A program made the translations under genes and the position numbers. Positions 35,463 through 44,245 of a stretch of DNA of 64,000 nt are shown here, piece by piece. Below the pieces are notes generated by a model. It was not told the origin of the DNA, ran no database searches, and worked only from the letters and a program-made list of their open reading frames with translations. The stretch is from Jeotgalicoccus sp. (GTDB lineage: Bacteria > Bacillota > Bacilli > Staphylococcales > Salinicoccaceae): the NCBI GenBank assembly GCA_003513765.1, contig DONT01000001.1, positions 43,927-107,926 of the forward strand, in the 5' to 3' direction. How positions within the stretch are numbered: position 1 is the first letter of the stretch; every line of letters starts with the position of its first letter.

Positions 35463-35476
35463 GGAGAGTATAAATC

Positions 35477-36406
35477 ATGAGAAAAATTATCGTTGGTTCA
35501 CGCAGAAGCGGCCTTGCTTTAACGCAGTCGAAACAGTTCATTAAAAAGCTGCAGGCACAGTTCCCGGATGCGGAAATTGAAATAAAAGAGATCGTCACTA
35601 AAGGTGACCGCATCGTCGATGTACAGTTATCTAAAGTCGGCGGTAAAGGATTATTTGTTAAAGAAATTGAAGAAGCACTGAAAAATAAAGAAATCGATAT
35701 GGCTATTCACAGCTTAAAAGACGTACCGAGTGAACTGCCTGCAGGCTTTACAATTGCCTGTGTGCCTGAACGTGAAGATATGCGCGACGCGTTTTTATCG
35801 AATAATAAAGTATTATTTAAAGATCTGCCGGCAGGCAGCATCGTCGGAACATCAAGTCTCCGCCGCGGCGCACAGCTGTTATCAATGCGCGATGATATTA
35901 CTGTCAACTGGGTTCGCGGCAACATCGATACCCGCATTAAGAAAATGGAGTCGGGCGAATACGATGCGATTTTACTTGCTGCAGCAGGACTTAAGCGTAT
36001 GGGCTGGAGCGATAACGTCGTCACTGAATATTTCGACCCTGAAGAATTCATTCCGGCAATCGCTCAAGGTGCTTTAGGTATCGAAGTGCGTGAAGATGAC
36101 GCTGAATTAATCGAAATGCTGCAAACTGTGCACTCTGAACATGACGCGACGTGCACGACTGCTGAGCGTACGTTCTTAAAACGCATGGACGGCAGCTGCC
36201 AGGTGCCGATCGGCGGCTATGCAACACTTGAAGACGGCGAATTGTACTTAACAGGATTAATTATGTCTGAAGACGGCAACGAACGGTTTGTTGTGAAAAA
36301 ATCACATCAGGATCCGGTTCAGCTCGGTAATCTTGTTGCTGATGAAATGGAGAAAATCGGGGCAAAAGATATTATCGACATGATTAATGAGAATAATGCC
36401 GAGTAG
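35477..36406 (+). CDS. hemC: Porphobilinogen deaminase (hydroxymethylbilane synthase)
   Basis: A 309-residue enzyme joining four porphobilinogen units. RRSGLALTQSKQF starts the protein; SLKDVPSELP (near 80), GTSSLRRGAQL (near 122), RGNIDTRIKKM (near 145) bind substrate and cofactor. Cys241 in MDGSCQVPIGGYA is the dipyrromethane attachment. AAGGAGAG precedes the ATG. Overlaps hemD by about 20 bases. Confidence 0.96.
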   Translation: MRKIIVGSRRSGLALTQSKQFIKKLQAQFPDAEIEIKEIVTKGDRIVDVQLSKVGGKGLFVKEIEEALKNKEIDMAIHSLKDVPSELPAGFTIACVPEREDMRDAFLSNNKVLFKDLPAGSIVGTSSLRRGAQLLSMRDDITVNWVRGNIDTRIKKMESGEYDAILLAAAGLKRMGWSDNVVTEYFDPEEFIPAIAQGALGIEVREDDAELIEMLQTVHSEHDATCTTAERTFLKRMDGSCQVPIGGYATLEDGELYLTGLIMSEDGNERFVVKKSHQDPVQLGNLVADEMEKIGAKDIIDMINENNAE

Positions 36407-37085
36407 TAAACCGCTTGTCTACGTAACGCAGTCAACATTTGAAGAGAGGGAGGACGAGGTCTTAAATCTCGTCCATGCACCGCTTATAACGACTGAAGGT
36501 CTCTCTTTTGACGAAACGCTCTTAAATACACACTATACGTGGCTCGTTATGACGAGTAAAAATACGGTGAAGCACTTTCTGCCGTTTTTTAAACATGTCA
36601 AAACGGATAATATTTCAAGCATCGGTGTAAAAACGACCGAAGCATTGAATAATCATGGCATCGATGTGGACTTTGAACCGTCGACGTATACGCAGGAAGG
36701 CTTTATCGAAGAATGCACGATTAAGCCCGGCGATAAAATCCTGTATCCGGCGAGCACGAAAAAACGTCCGCTGATGCGCGATTATATGTGTGAATCGGGT
36801 GCTGAGGTCACTGAAATTGAATTGTACTACCCGAAAGTTCACGAGGGTTCAATTGAACAGATTAGGGAAAACATAGATTATATCGATTATTTGACGCTGT
36901 CATCACCGTCTGCCGTTGACAGTCTGATGGGGCATTTTAAACCCGAGGAACTAAAAAATATTCATTTAATCGCGATTGGTCACGTGACTGAAGCACGTTT
37001 AATGAAATACGGCTTAACTGCTTCAAAACCGGAGCATGAAACACTCGAACATATGATTAATTTTATTAAGGAGAGTATTCAATAA
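36387..37085 (+). CDS. hemD: Uroporphyrinogen-III synthase
   Basis: About 232 residues, two alternating Rossmann-like lobes typical of HemD. Weakly conserved family: LVMTSKNTVKHFL (near 51), SIGVKTTEALNNHGI (near 77), ILYPASTKKRPLMRDYM (near 117) and LTLSSPSAVDSLM (near 169) match the fold. Assignment rests on these and on position between hemC and hemB. Start is ATG 36387 or ATG 36396, both inside the hemC end with no clear ribosome site, so coupling is likely. It shares one base with hemB. Confidence 0.88.
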   Translation: MRIMPSSKPLVYVTQSTFEEREDEVLNLVHAPLITTEGLSFDETLLNTHYTWLVMTSKNTVKHFLPFFKHVKTDNISSIGVKTTEALNNHGIDVDFEPSTYTQEGFIEECTIKPGDKILYPASTKKRPLMRDYMCESGAEVTEIELYYPKVHEGSIEQIRENIDYIDYLTLSSPSAVDSLMGHFKPEELKNIHLIAIGHVTEARLMKYGLTASKPEHETLEHMINFIKESIQ

Positions 37086-38065
37086 TGAACTTTGACAGAC
37101 ATCGCCGTTTAAGACAAAGCGGTTTTATGCGCGACATGGTGCGCGAAACGAAACTATCAAAAGATGATTTAATCTATCCGATTTTTGTCGTTGAAAAACC
37201 GGACGTAAAACAGGAAGTGTCATCGATGAAAGGTGTATATCAGATTTCATTAAACCTGCTTAAAGAAGAGCTGGATGAAGTGGTTGCACTTGGCATTAAA
37301 AGTGTTATTTTCTTCGGTATTCCGAATGAAAAAGATGCTGAAGGCACAGGCGCTTACCACGATCACGGTATCGTGCAGGAAGCATGCCGACTGTCGAAAG
37401 AACATTATCCTGAACTGCTCGTTATTTTAGACACGTGCCTGTGTGAATATACAGACCACGGCCACTGCGGCTTAATCGATCCTGTAACGAAAGACGTCGA
37501 CAATGATGCATCGCTGCCATTGCTCGTGCAGACTGCAGTATCACAAGCTAAAGCAGGTGCTGATATTATTGCACCAAGTAATATGATGGACGGTTTCGTT
37601 ACTGAAATCCGTCAGGGACTGGATGCTGCCGGCTACTCGCATATTCCAATTATGAGCTACGGCATTAAGTATTCTTCTAAATTCTATGGTCCGTTCAGAG
37701 ATGCAGCGGAATCAACGCCGTCATTCGGTGACCGCCGTACGTATCAGATGGATCCGGCAAACCGTCTTGAGGCACTCCGTGAACTTGACAGTGACATCCT
37801 TGAAGGTGCGGATATGATGATCGTTAAACCTGCTCTTTCCTACCTCGATATTATTCGCGATGTGCGCAATAATTCGAACCTGCCGATCGTTGCCTACAAC
37901 GTGAGCGGAGAGTATGCAATGACGCGTAACGCCATTGATCAGGGACTCTTAGACGAAGAAGTAATCGCTGAACAGATGATTTCAATGAAGCGCGCAGGCG
38001 CAGATATGATTATTACTTATTTCGCGAAAGAACTAGCGGAAAAAATTAATAAGGGAGAAATTTAA
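37085..38065 (+). CDS. hemB: Delta-aminolevulinic acid dehydratase (porphobilinogen synthase)
   Basis: A 326-residue enzyme condensing two 5-aminolevulinate molecules. The zinc-type cysteine site DTCLCEYTDHGHCG (near 119-132) is intact. Schiff-base lysines lie in SYGIKYSSKFYGPF (near 193) and MIVKPALSYLDII (near 250). AAGGAG precedes the ATG, which overlaps the hemD stop by one base. Confidence 0.97.
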   Translation: MNFDRHRRLRQSGFMRDMVRETKLSKDDLIYPIFVVEKPDVKQEVSSMKGVYQISLNLLKEELDEVVALGIKSVIFFGIPNEKDAEGTGAYHDHGIVQEACRLSKEHYPELLVILDTCLCEYTDHGHCGLIDPVTKDVDNDASLPLLVQTAVSQAKAGADIIAPSNMMDGFVTEIRQGLDAAGYSHIPIMSYGIKYSSKFYGPFRDAAESTPSFGDRRTYQMDPANRLEALRELDSDILEGADMMIVKPALSYLDIIRDVRNNSNLPIVAYNVSGEYAMTRNAIDQGLLDEEVIAEQMISMKRAGADMIITYFAKELAEKINKGEI

Positions 38066-38066
38066 G

Positions 38067-39353
38067 ATGTATAACAAGTCAAAAGAATTATATGCTGAAG
38101 CAGTTAAAGTAATGCCCGGCGGTGTGAACTCTCCGGCACGCGCCTTTAAATCGGTCGGCGACCACCCGTTATTTATCGACCACGCTAAGGGTGCGCGTCT
38201 TTACGATGTTGACGGCAACTCATATATCGACTATTCATTAAGTTTCGGCCCCTTAATTTTAGGCCATGCAGACGATGAAGTCGTGAAAAGCGTACAGGAG
38301 GCAGCAGTTAAAGGAACATCTTTCGGTGCGCCGACAGAGCTTGAAACGACAATGGCTGAGCTTGTTATGGAACGTGTGCCGTCTATCGAGATGGTCCGCA
38401 TGGTATCGTCAGGTACTGAAGCAACGCTTGCAGTATTACGTTTAGCACGCGGCTATACAGGCAGAGAAAAAATACTTAAATTTGAAGGCTGCTACCACGG
38501 CCACAGCGATTCGTTATTAATTAAAGCAGGTTCAGGTGTTGCGACACTCGGACTTCCGGACTCTCCAGGGGTGCCTGAAGGCACTGCGAAAAATACAATT
38601 ACTGTGCCTTATAACGATGAAGAAAGTCTGAAAGAAGCATTCGATAAATTCGGTGACGATATCGCTGCAGTTATTATGGAGCCTGTCGCAGGCAACATGG
38701 GTGTCGTACCGCCGGTTGAAGGCTACCTTCAGTTCGTGCGCGATATTACAGAGAAAAACGGCTCACTGCTGGTCTTCGACGAAGTGATGACAGGCTTCCG
38801 TGTCGGTTATAATTCAGCACAGGGGCACTTCGGTATTACACCGGACTTAACTTGTCTCGGCAAAGTAATCGGCGGCGGACTGCCGGTCGGCGCTTACGGC
38901 GGTAAAAAAGAAATTATGGAACGTATTGCACCTGCCGGCGACATTTATCAGGCTGGAACACTGTCAGGTAATCCGCTGGCAATGAGCGCAGGACTTGCGA
39001 CATTAAGCCAGTTAACTGAAGACAGCTACAAATACTTCGGCAAGCTCGCAGATCAGCTTGAAGCGGGCCTGATAGAAGTATTTGCCAAACACAATACGCC
39101 AATCACAATTAACCGTGCAGGCTCGATGATCGGTTTCTTCTTAACAGAAGGACCTGTGACTGATTTCGACAGTGCAAATAAGAGTGATTTAGACTTATTC
39201 AGAGCAATGTACCAGGCTTTATTAGCAGAAGGCATTTACCTTCCTCCATCACAGTTCGAAGGTATGTTCTTGTCAACAAAACATACTGAAGAAGATATAG
39301 AAACGACTATTACTGCTTTTGATAATGCATTAAGTAAAGTTACGGGTAAATAA
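38067..39353 (+). CDS. hemL: Glutamate-1-semialdehyde 2,1-aminomutase
   Basis: A 428-residue PLP enzyme producing 5-aminolevulinate. MPGGVNSPARAFKSVG starts the substrate site, VSSGTEATLAVLRLARGYTGR (near 116) binds PLP, DEVMTGFRVGYNSAQGHFG (near 238) and LTCLGKVIGGGLPVGAYGG (near 258-276, PLP lysine in LGK) are intact. AAGGGAG precedes the ATG. Last gene of the haem operon; the AT-rich integrated element begins right after its stop. Confidence 0.97.
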   Translation: MYNKSKELYAEAVKVMPGGVNSPARAFKSVGDHPLFIDHAKGARLYDVDGNSYIDYSLSFGPLILGHADDEVVKSVQEAAVKGTSFGAPTELETTMAELVMERVPSIEMVRMVSSGTEATLAVLRLARGYTGREKILKFEGCYHGHSDSLLIKAGSGVATLGLPDSPGVPEGTAKNTITVPYNDEESLKEAFDKFGDDIAAVIMEPVAGNMGVVPPVEGYLQFVRDITEKNGSLLVFDEVMTGFRVGYNSAQGHFGITPDLTCLGKVIGGGLPVGAYGGKKEIMERIAPAGDIYQAGTLSGNPLAMSAGLATLSQLTEDSYKYFGKLADQLEAGLIEVFAKHNTPITINRAGSMIGFFLTEGPVTDFDSANKSDLDLFRAMYQALLAEGIYLPPSQFEGMFLSTKHTEEDIETTITAFDNALSKVTGK

Positions 39354-39589
39354 TTTAAATTTTGTACTTCAAACCCAATGGTGACAAGGCTTACAAAGAT
39401 TTTTGCAAAGCTACTTATTTTATCAAAAGTTTATCAGTCTGATACTTTTAAAATAATATTACAAATTTTAGGTGAAAATAAATATAACATTTCAATATTC
39501 TAAAAACATAACTTTGATTTTCTCTTCAAGGTATGTTTTATTAAGCCACTTTTTATGAGCTAAAAACTCATGGAAGGTGGCTTTTTTAT
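39354..39589. other. Host-element junction (candidate attL region)
   Basis: No gene. The segment is AT-rich and separates hemL from the integrase. The site-specific crossover should lie here or in the last codons of hemL. The hairpin at 39543-39587 is the only strong structure. No tRNA is present, so the element uses an intergenic or gene-end site. Confidence 0.5.
39543..39587 (+). terminator. Terminator-like hairpin overlapping the integrase ribosome site
   Basis: AAGCCAC (39543-39549) pairs with GTGGCTT (39577-39583), with inner ATGAG / CTCAT pairing, then T6. The 3' arm contains GGAAGGTGG, which is also the only ribosome site for the integrase ATG at 39590. It would end hemL read-through and could mask integrase translation. 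Confidence 0.7.
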
Positions 39590-40648
39590 ATGTCAAAAAC
39601 TCGTTTAACTCGGCAAAGTAGATACAAAGATTTGACAGTTGAAAGGAATTACTTAGTTGAAGAAGATGATTTGAAGCTTAGTGATATGCGATTAATTGTT
39701 TTATCAAAAAAAGAATTAGAGGTAACTTATGCAACGCTGCGAAGATATAACTCAGCTATTAGCTATCTGATTGATTATGCAGGTGATATTAAAGTTAAGG
39801 AGCTAACGACCAAACTGATTTATGACTTTATGCATTATCTCAAAGTTGAAAGAGAAACTTACCAACACATCAAAAATAAAAAAGTGAAGAAAAAAGGATT
39901 GCATAGTTCAACTATAAACGGACACATCGACACTCTGAAAGCTTCGATTGAAGTATTACTAGATTATAACTATTTAGATGAAAAAACTTATTACAATCCA
40001 CTAGCTAAAGTGAAAAGACTGCCTGTAGCAAAACAGAAGCCTAGAGGAGTGAGTAAGGAAGATTTAAATGCTTTTATGAAGAAAATAGATACAAGATACT
40101 TTGTAGATTTGAGACTGAAAACAGCAGTATACCTAATGCTTGAGACCATGTGCAGAGTAGAAGAACTTACTTATGTAAAAAAGAGTGATATAGATTTTGA
40201 TTCTAGAACAATAACAATGACGAAAACTAAAAATAAAGAGTTTAGAACTCTACCTTTCACTCGTAAAACAGAAATCCTACTTAAACAATTAATTGACGAT
40301 ATTAAAGAATTTGATACTGAGTATGTATTTATTAACACCAGAGGTTACAGAATCGCTCCAGCAGCACTAAGAAAGACATTTGCTAAGACATCTGAATTAG
40401 CTGGCTTAGAACACCCAATCACTCCACATCGGCTCAGGCACAGCGGTGCTATCGAGGCATTAAGCAATGGAATGAACATTAGAGCGGTGCAAAAAATACT
40501 AGGTCATGGAGACCTAAGAACAACAATGATTTATTTGAATATATCAGATAACCACCTAATCGAAGCACAGGAAAAGTATTCAGCCTTATCAATGCTGACA
40601 GAAGATAAAAAAGAAACGAAGCTAAGAAAAAGAAGAAGTTATAAGTAA
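39590..40648 (+). CDS. Tyrosine-type site-specific integrase
   Basis: A 352-residue tyrosine recombinase. Residues 35-135 are a SAM-like core-binding domain; the catalytic domain (155-330) shows the first Arg in TMCRVEELTYV (near 186), the HRLRH box with HxxR (near 282), LGHGDLRTTMIYLNIS with the late His and the nucleophile Tyr (near 305-318). The C-terminus is very basic (KLRKRRSYK). It would integrate and excise the element. It lacks an AP2-like arm-binding N-terminus of the usual kind; the first 30 residues are short and basic. Confidence 0.92.
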   Translation: MSKTRLTRQSRYKDLTVERNYLVEEDDLKLSDMRLIVLSKKELEVTYATLRRYNSAISYLIDYAGDIKVKELTTKLIYDFMHYLKVERETYQHIKNKKVKKKGLHSSTINGHIDTLKASIEVLLDYNYLDEKTYYNPLAKVKRLPVAKQKPRGVSKEDLNAFMKKIDTRYFVDLRLKTAVYLMLETMCRVEELTYVKKSDIDFDSRTITMTKTKNKEFRTLPFTRKTEILLKQLIDDIKEFDTEYVFINTRGYRIAPAALRKTFAKTSELAGLEHPITPHRLRHSGAIEALSNGMNIRAVQKILGHGDLRTTMIYLNISDNHLIEAQEKYSALSMLTEDKKETKLRKRRSYK

Positions 40649-40779
40649 AAAATACAAAATAAAAAAGCTCATGTTCACCACTTAAAAGCAGTAAACACAA
40701 GCCCTAGACAAGTTTAGTTTACTATTTAATTGCTTATTAATCAAGTGTGGTGTCATGCAGCTCAGAGGAGCAAATAACC

Positions 40780-41601
40780 ATGACAACTTTCAAATTGGAG
40801 CAGTATATCAATTTTGAATCATTGGAAGAACTTAATCATCATGTATCTCAGCATGTAAAAAATAATCAGCTAAACGATACTCAATTCAACTTATTCACTC
40901 TACTAGCTAGATACAGTGTTAAATACTTAGGAGCAAGCTATCTAAAGTTAGATACTATAGCTAGCTTATTAGATGTGTCTAAATCTACAGTTCAAAGAGG
41001 ATTAAGAGAATTAGTTAAATTAAATATTATCACTAAGGTTCATAACTACAGAAAATCTGGAGGATTTGGTGCAACAATTTTTGTCATTAATAAGTTTGAT
41101 TCCATCCAAAATGAAGATGATATGACTACTCGTTTGACTACTCATGAAAAACCTCAAAGTACAGGACTAGCAAGGGTTAAAGAGTGGTTACAGAAAGAAG
41201 AAACATCTTCTAAATCTTTAAACCTTAAATACTTAGTAACACCAAAGTCTACTCAGATTGATAGGGAGCATAATATTAATTATATGGACATCGTACCTTC
41301 TCACATCCCAACTAAGCTGGGTGAGTTTGCTATTAAGTTTTTCAATAGTGCTGATGTTACTCGTTTATATTACTCCATGAATAAAGCTTTAGAGCCGTAT
41401 AATGGCAGAGTTGATTATGATTCTGAACGATTAGCAGACTTTATGCATAAAGGTATTAGAGCCCTCATTACAGCTCTTAAAAATCACAATTACAACCCTA
41501 AAAAATATAGTAGGGTTAGAAATATATTCAGTTATGCAGCAATGGCAACTCTTCGCATAGCTGTCAAAGATGAATTTGCTGACCTTGACCTATACCGATA
41601 A
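40780..41601 (+). CDS. Winged-helix DNA-binding protein, plasmid/phage type
   Basis: A 273-residue cytosolic protein. Residues 45-115 form a winged helix (LKLDTIASLLDVSKSTVQRGLRELVKLNIITKVHNYRKSGGFG) of the type seen in replication-initiation and regulatory proteins of plasmids and phages. The linker (120-180) is rich in Lys, Ser and Thr and the C-terminal 80 residues are helical and unrecognised. The ATG at 40780 follows AGAGGAG; the in-frame upstream start has none. It may control integrase or early genes. 41602-41814 after it holds no gene. Confidence 0.6.
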   Translation: MTTFKLEQYINFESLEELNHHVSQHVKNNQLNDTQFNLFTLLARYSVKYLGASYLKLDTIASLLDVSKSTVQRGLRELVKLNIITKVHNYRKSGGFGATIFVINKFDSIQNEDDMTTRLTTHEKPQSTGLARVKEWLQKEETSSKSLNLKYLVTPKSTQIDREHNINYMDIVPSHIPTKLGEFAIKFFNSADVTRLYYSMNKALEPYNGRVDYDSERLADFMHKGIRALITALKNHNYNPKKYSRVRNIFSYAAMATLRIAVKDEFADLDLYR

Positions 41602-41814
41602 CACAGAATCGCTTATTTACCCGTATATCCTTAACAGTAGGCTGTCTAACACACCATATACATCACTCTGAGGTAGATTCCACCTAAATGTATTGTTGCC
41701 TGTCAGATAGGCTTTATATAGGGGTTACAAAGGGATAAAGGGGAAGTTGATTTTCTATTGTTAATTTTCAGGATGTTGGTATAGTTGGATGTAAATTAAG
41801 AATATTGGAGTTGT

Positions 41815-42345
41815 ATGATATTGGTGAAAAAAAAGAAACTGAAAAAGAAAGTACCACTAAGAACCACATCAACATATTATTATTTATATATGCTAACACC
41901 TACATTATTTATATGGACAACTTATGTACTTATAATATGGATAAGCAGTAAGTCTTATGAAAACAGTGAAGATTCTTTCTTAGGAATTGTTACGCTTATA
42001 GTACCATTAGTCTTATTACAACTGCCTAAAGCTTTTTATGAAAGTCAGATTGCTGCAATTGATACTATAAAAGATGAGAATAATCGTCTGATAAATGTAG
42101 AAGATAAACTAGGGAAGAGGATTATTAATTTAGAAAGAGCCCAATTAGCGTTTATATCGCTGTTTTCTACATTTGCTGCATATGTGGTTCTGCTACTTTT
42201 TTCCGCAATCGGAAAACCCTCATCCATTAGTCTTTGTTTGTATGCAATATCCTTGTTTGTAGTGTTTTTGATTATCAATACTTTAGTATATGTTTCTCTG
42301 AAATTTTTAATGAATCGTAGTGATAAAAAAGGAGTAAAACAATGA
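41815..42345 (+). CDS. Four-helix membrane protein of unknown function
   Basis: About 176 residues with a lysine-rich start (KKKKLKKKVPLR) and four hydrophobic segments (about residues 25-48, 58-75, 108-132, 140-165). Between helices 2 and 3 lies a charged cytosolic loop (YESQIAAIDTIKDENNRLINVEDKLGKR). Unrecognised. ATG 41815 is close to GGAG (4 bases); TTG 41821 or GTG 41824 may be the true start. It overlaps the HIRAN gene by four bases (ATGA), so the two are made together. Confidence 0.65.
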   Translation: MILVKKKKLKKKVPLRTTSTYYYLYMLTPTLFIWTTYVLIIWISSKSYENSEDSFLGIVTLIVPLVLLQLPKAFYESQIAAIDTIKDENNRLINVEDKLGKRIINLERAQLAFISLFSTFAAYVVLLLFSAIGKPSSISLCLYAISLFVVFLIINTLVYVSLKFLMNRSDKKGVKQ

Positions 42346-43094
42346 AATATGAAAAACTCACAGAGTTAGTGGAAAGCAAAGAATATCTCTATAGCTCAGC
42401 TAAGATGATGAAAATATCTACGGATAATCAAGACGAGGCGATTATTTTTGAAGGCAATGAAAAGTTTAGAGTTCTCAAAGGTGAAGGTAAGAATGACTAC
42501 ACAAGCACAGAATACTTCTTCAAAGACATTAAAGAAATTGAAGAAATTAAAGGGTTTTTCAAGTCTTACAGATATGCAATCAATTTTAAAGATGGTAGCA
42601 CTTTGAAAATCCAATCAGCTACTTGGGATTATAAAGAAAATGATACTCTATTAGAAGAGTTTAACAGTAGACTAAATCTTATCCAAGAGAGCATTCTAGA
42701 TGAAGCTGGCAACATGTTAGCTCAAAAGGTTGTAGATGATTTTCATGGAGTGAGGTATTTCGCTGGTATCTGTTTTGTCGCTGGTATCTCTTTTAGAGAA
42801 AAAGAGTTTAATGAAGTTAAGAAACAACAATTTGAAGAAAAGAAGGATGGTTCTCTAAACAATGTGACTGTTCAAGCTGAAAGAGACAATAAGCATGACC
42901 CTCAAGCAGTAATGATACTTGTTGATGGAGTGCATATTGGCTATATTCCTAAGCGGAGCGACTTAAAAAATACTATTAACAAATTGATTGATATGGGCTA
43001 TCAGGATAAAATTAATGGAACTATAGATTATGGTTATGATTCAGAAGAAAAAGAGAGTACTGTTGAAGCTATTCTTTATGTGACTGAAAAGTAA
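42342..43094 (+). CDS. Stand-alone HIRAN-domain protein
   Basis: A 250-residue cytosolic protein. Residues 15-100 look like a small beta-barrel, PH-like region. Residues about 140-245 are a HIRAN domain: YFAGICFVAGISFR, then VTVQAERDNKHDPQAVMILVDGVHIGYIPKR, matching the family core V.L.rEp.N.yD..Av.V...g..iGyip. HIRAN domains bind 3' DNA ends or modified DNA and are usually fused to SNF2 helicases or nucleases; here none is attached. It is coupled to the membrane protein before it and ended by the terminator at 43130. Confidence 0.75.
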   Translation: MKYEKLTELVESKEYLYSSAKMMKISTDNQDEAIIFEGNEKFRVLKGEGKNDYTSTEYFFKDIKEIEEIKGFFKSYRYAINFKDGSTLKIQSATWDYKENDTLLEEFNSRLNLIQESILDEAGNMLAQKVVDDFHGVRYFAGICFVAGISFREKEFNEVKKQQFEEKKDGSLNNVTVQAERDNKHDPQAVMILVDGVHIGYIPKRSDLKNTINKLIDMGYQDKINGTIDYGYDSEEKESTVEAILYVTEK

Positions 43095-43129
43095 GTAGAA
43101 AATATTAAAAAAATTCCTATGCTAATGCT

Positions 43130-43162
43130 GAGCAGCCACTTATAAATAGGTTGCTCTTTTTT
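43130..43162 (+). terminator. Terminator after the HIRAN gene
   Basis: GAGCAGCC / GGTTGCTC stem with one G-T pair, followed by T6. Confidence 0.82.
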
Positions 43163-43235
43163 ATTTACATCTATCTATTTCGATATAGAAACATTATAAT
43201 TAATGTAAATATATTGAACAAAGGAGATAATTTAA

Positions 43236-44003
43236 ATGAAAAAGCTAATATTTACATCGGCATTAGCAACATCGCTTATTCTTGCAGCTTGTGGGAGTGG
43301 GGAAGAATCAACTGAAAGCACAGATAACTCAGCAGAAGTTGAACAGCTTCAAGAACAAGTAGTTCAGTTAGAAGAAGAAAATACACTGCTTCAAGAGCAA
43401 TTAGATAATACAAGTACCGCAGTAGAAGAGGACACAGAGGAATCTGAAGAAGATATCTATGAGGAAGAAGAAGATATCTATGAGGAAGAAGAAGATATCG
43501 TTGAAGAAGAAGAAGAAGATACATCAGACGGCTACCCTCAAAACGCCACATCGCCTGAATATATACCATCTCGTTGGGAGTCTGATAGAGTCATGACATC
43601 TGTAGATGACTTTCAAGCCTACCGTTACGGTGAAGTCACTGATTTCGATACCTTTAAAGCTACGGTCAATGATGTAAACATCGAACCCTCAGACACCGGT
43701 GTCGGCAATCAAATTCACGCTCAAATCGTCTATAATAATTATGAGAATTACGACATCCCCATTGAAGACATCTTCTATGTCTTAGTCGACGGCGAACAGC
43801 TACACAATATGAGCATTACAAGCAACCTTGGTGAACCAATGGAACCTGTACTATTGGCTGAACATGAGGAAACAATTATACTGACAGCCAATGATCCAAA
43901 CTATACATTCCAGGATGAAGACAATGTTAGGTTTACACTCATCAGAGTGCACTCACCGTTTAACCCTGAAAGCTACGGTCGATATCACTCAGACTACAAT
44001 TAA
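43236..44003 (+). CDS. Secreted lipoprotein with acidic repeats
   Basis: A 255-residue lipoprotein. The signal peptide ends in the lipobox LAAC with Cys19 (SLILAACGSG). Residues 30-65 are a Gln/Glu coiled segment. Residues 66-90 contain three near-perfect copies of EEDIYEE(E), from tandem 21-bp repeats at 43447-43510. Residues 120-250 are a beta-rich extracellular domain of the DUF5067/DUF4352 kind (VNDVNIEPSDTGVGNQ, LLAEHEETIILTAND). AAAGGAG precedes the ATG. Its leader shares TAAATATATTGAA (43206-43218) with two genes downstream. Envelope role inferred. Confidence 0.8.
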   Translation: MKKLIFTSALATSLILAACGSGEESTESTDNSAEVEQLQEQVVQLEEENTLLQEQLDNTSTAVEEDTEESEEDIYEEEEDIYEEEEDIVEEEEEDTSDGYPQNATSPEYIPSRWESDRVMTSVDDFQAYRYGEVTDFDTFKATVNDVNIEPSDTGVGNQIHAQIVYNNYENYDIPIEDIFYVLVDGEQLHNMSITSNLGEPMEPVLLAEHEETIILTANDPNYTFQDEDNVRFTLIRVHSPFNPESYGRYHSDYN

Positions 44004-44014
44004 CTAAAAATATA

Positions 44015-44125
44015 CCTGGAGGTTCTGCCTCAGGTAAAGTAGCTAGAATGGTTAAAGAAGGAGAGCCTATCTTAATCAAGTTTGATGACTTTATGGAAGC
44101 AGAAGCTTGGTATTTAGCTGAGTAG
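44015..44125 (+). pseudogene. Gene remnant
   Basis: An open stretch without a proper start translates to a protein-like segment with GGSASGKVARMVKEG and EPILIKFDDFMEAEAWYLAE, ending in TAG. The internal ATG 44048 has no ribosome site. Composition is that of a real protein end, so it is probably the 3' remnant of a lost gene. Parent unknown. Confidence 0.3.
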
Positions 44126-44157
44126 GCTATACGAGGTAAAATAAAATCCACATTTTA

Positions 44158-44190
44158 AACTAGTGACATTTTCATGTTGCTAGTTTTTTT
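44158..44190 (+). terminator. Terminator after the lipoprotein gene and remnant
   Basis: AACTAG-GACA / TGTT-CTAGTT stem with one bulged base on each side, followed by T7. Confidence 0.8.
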
Positions 44191-44245
44191 GTTATTGGTA
44201 TAGTTATACATATCTATAAACAATATACAGGGACGGTGTGCATCT

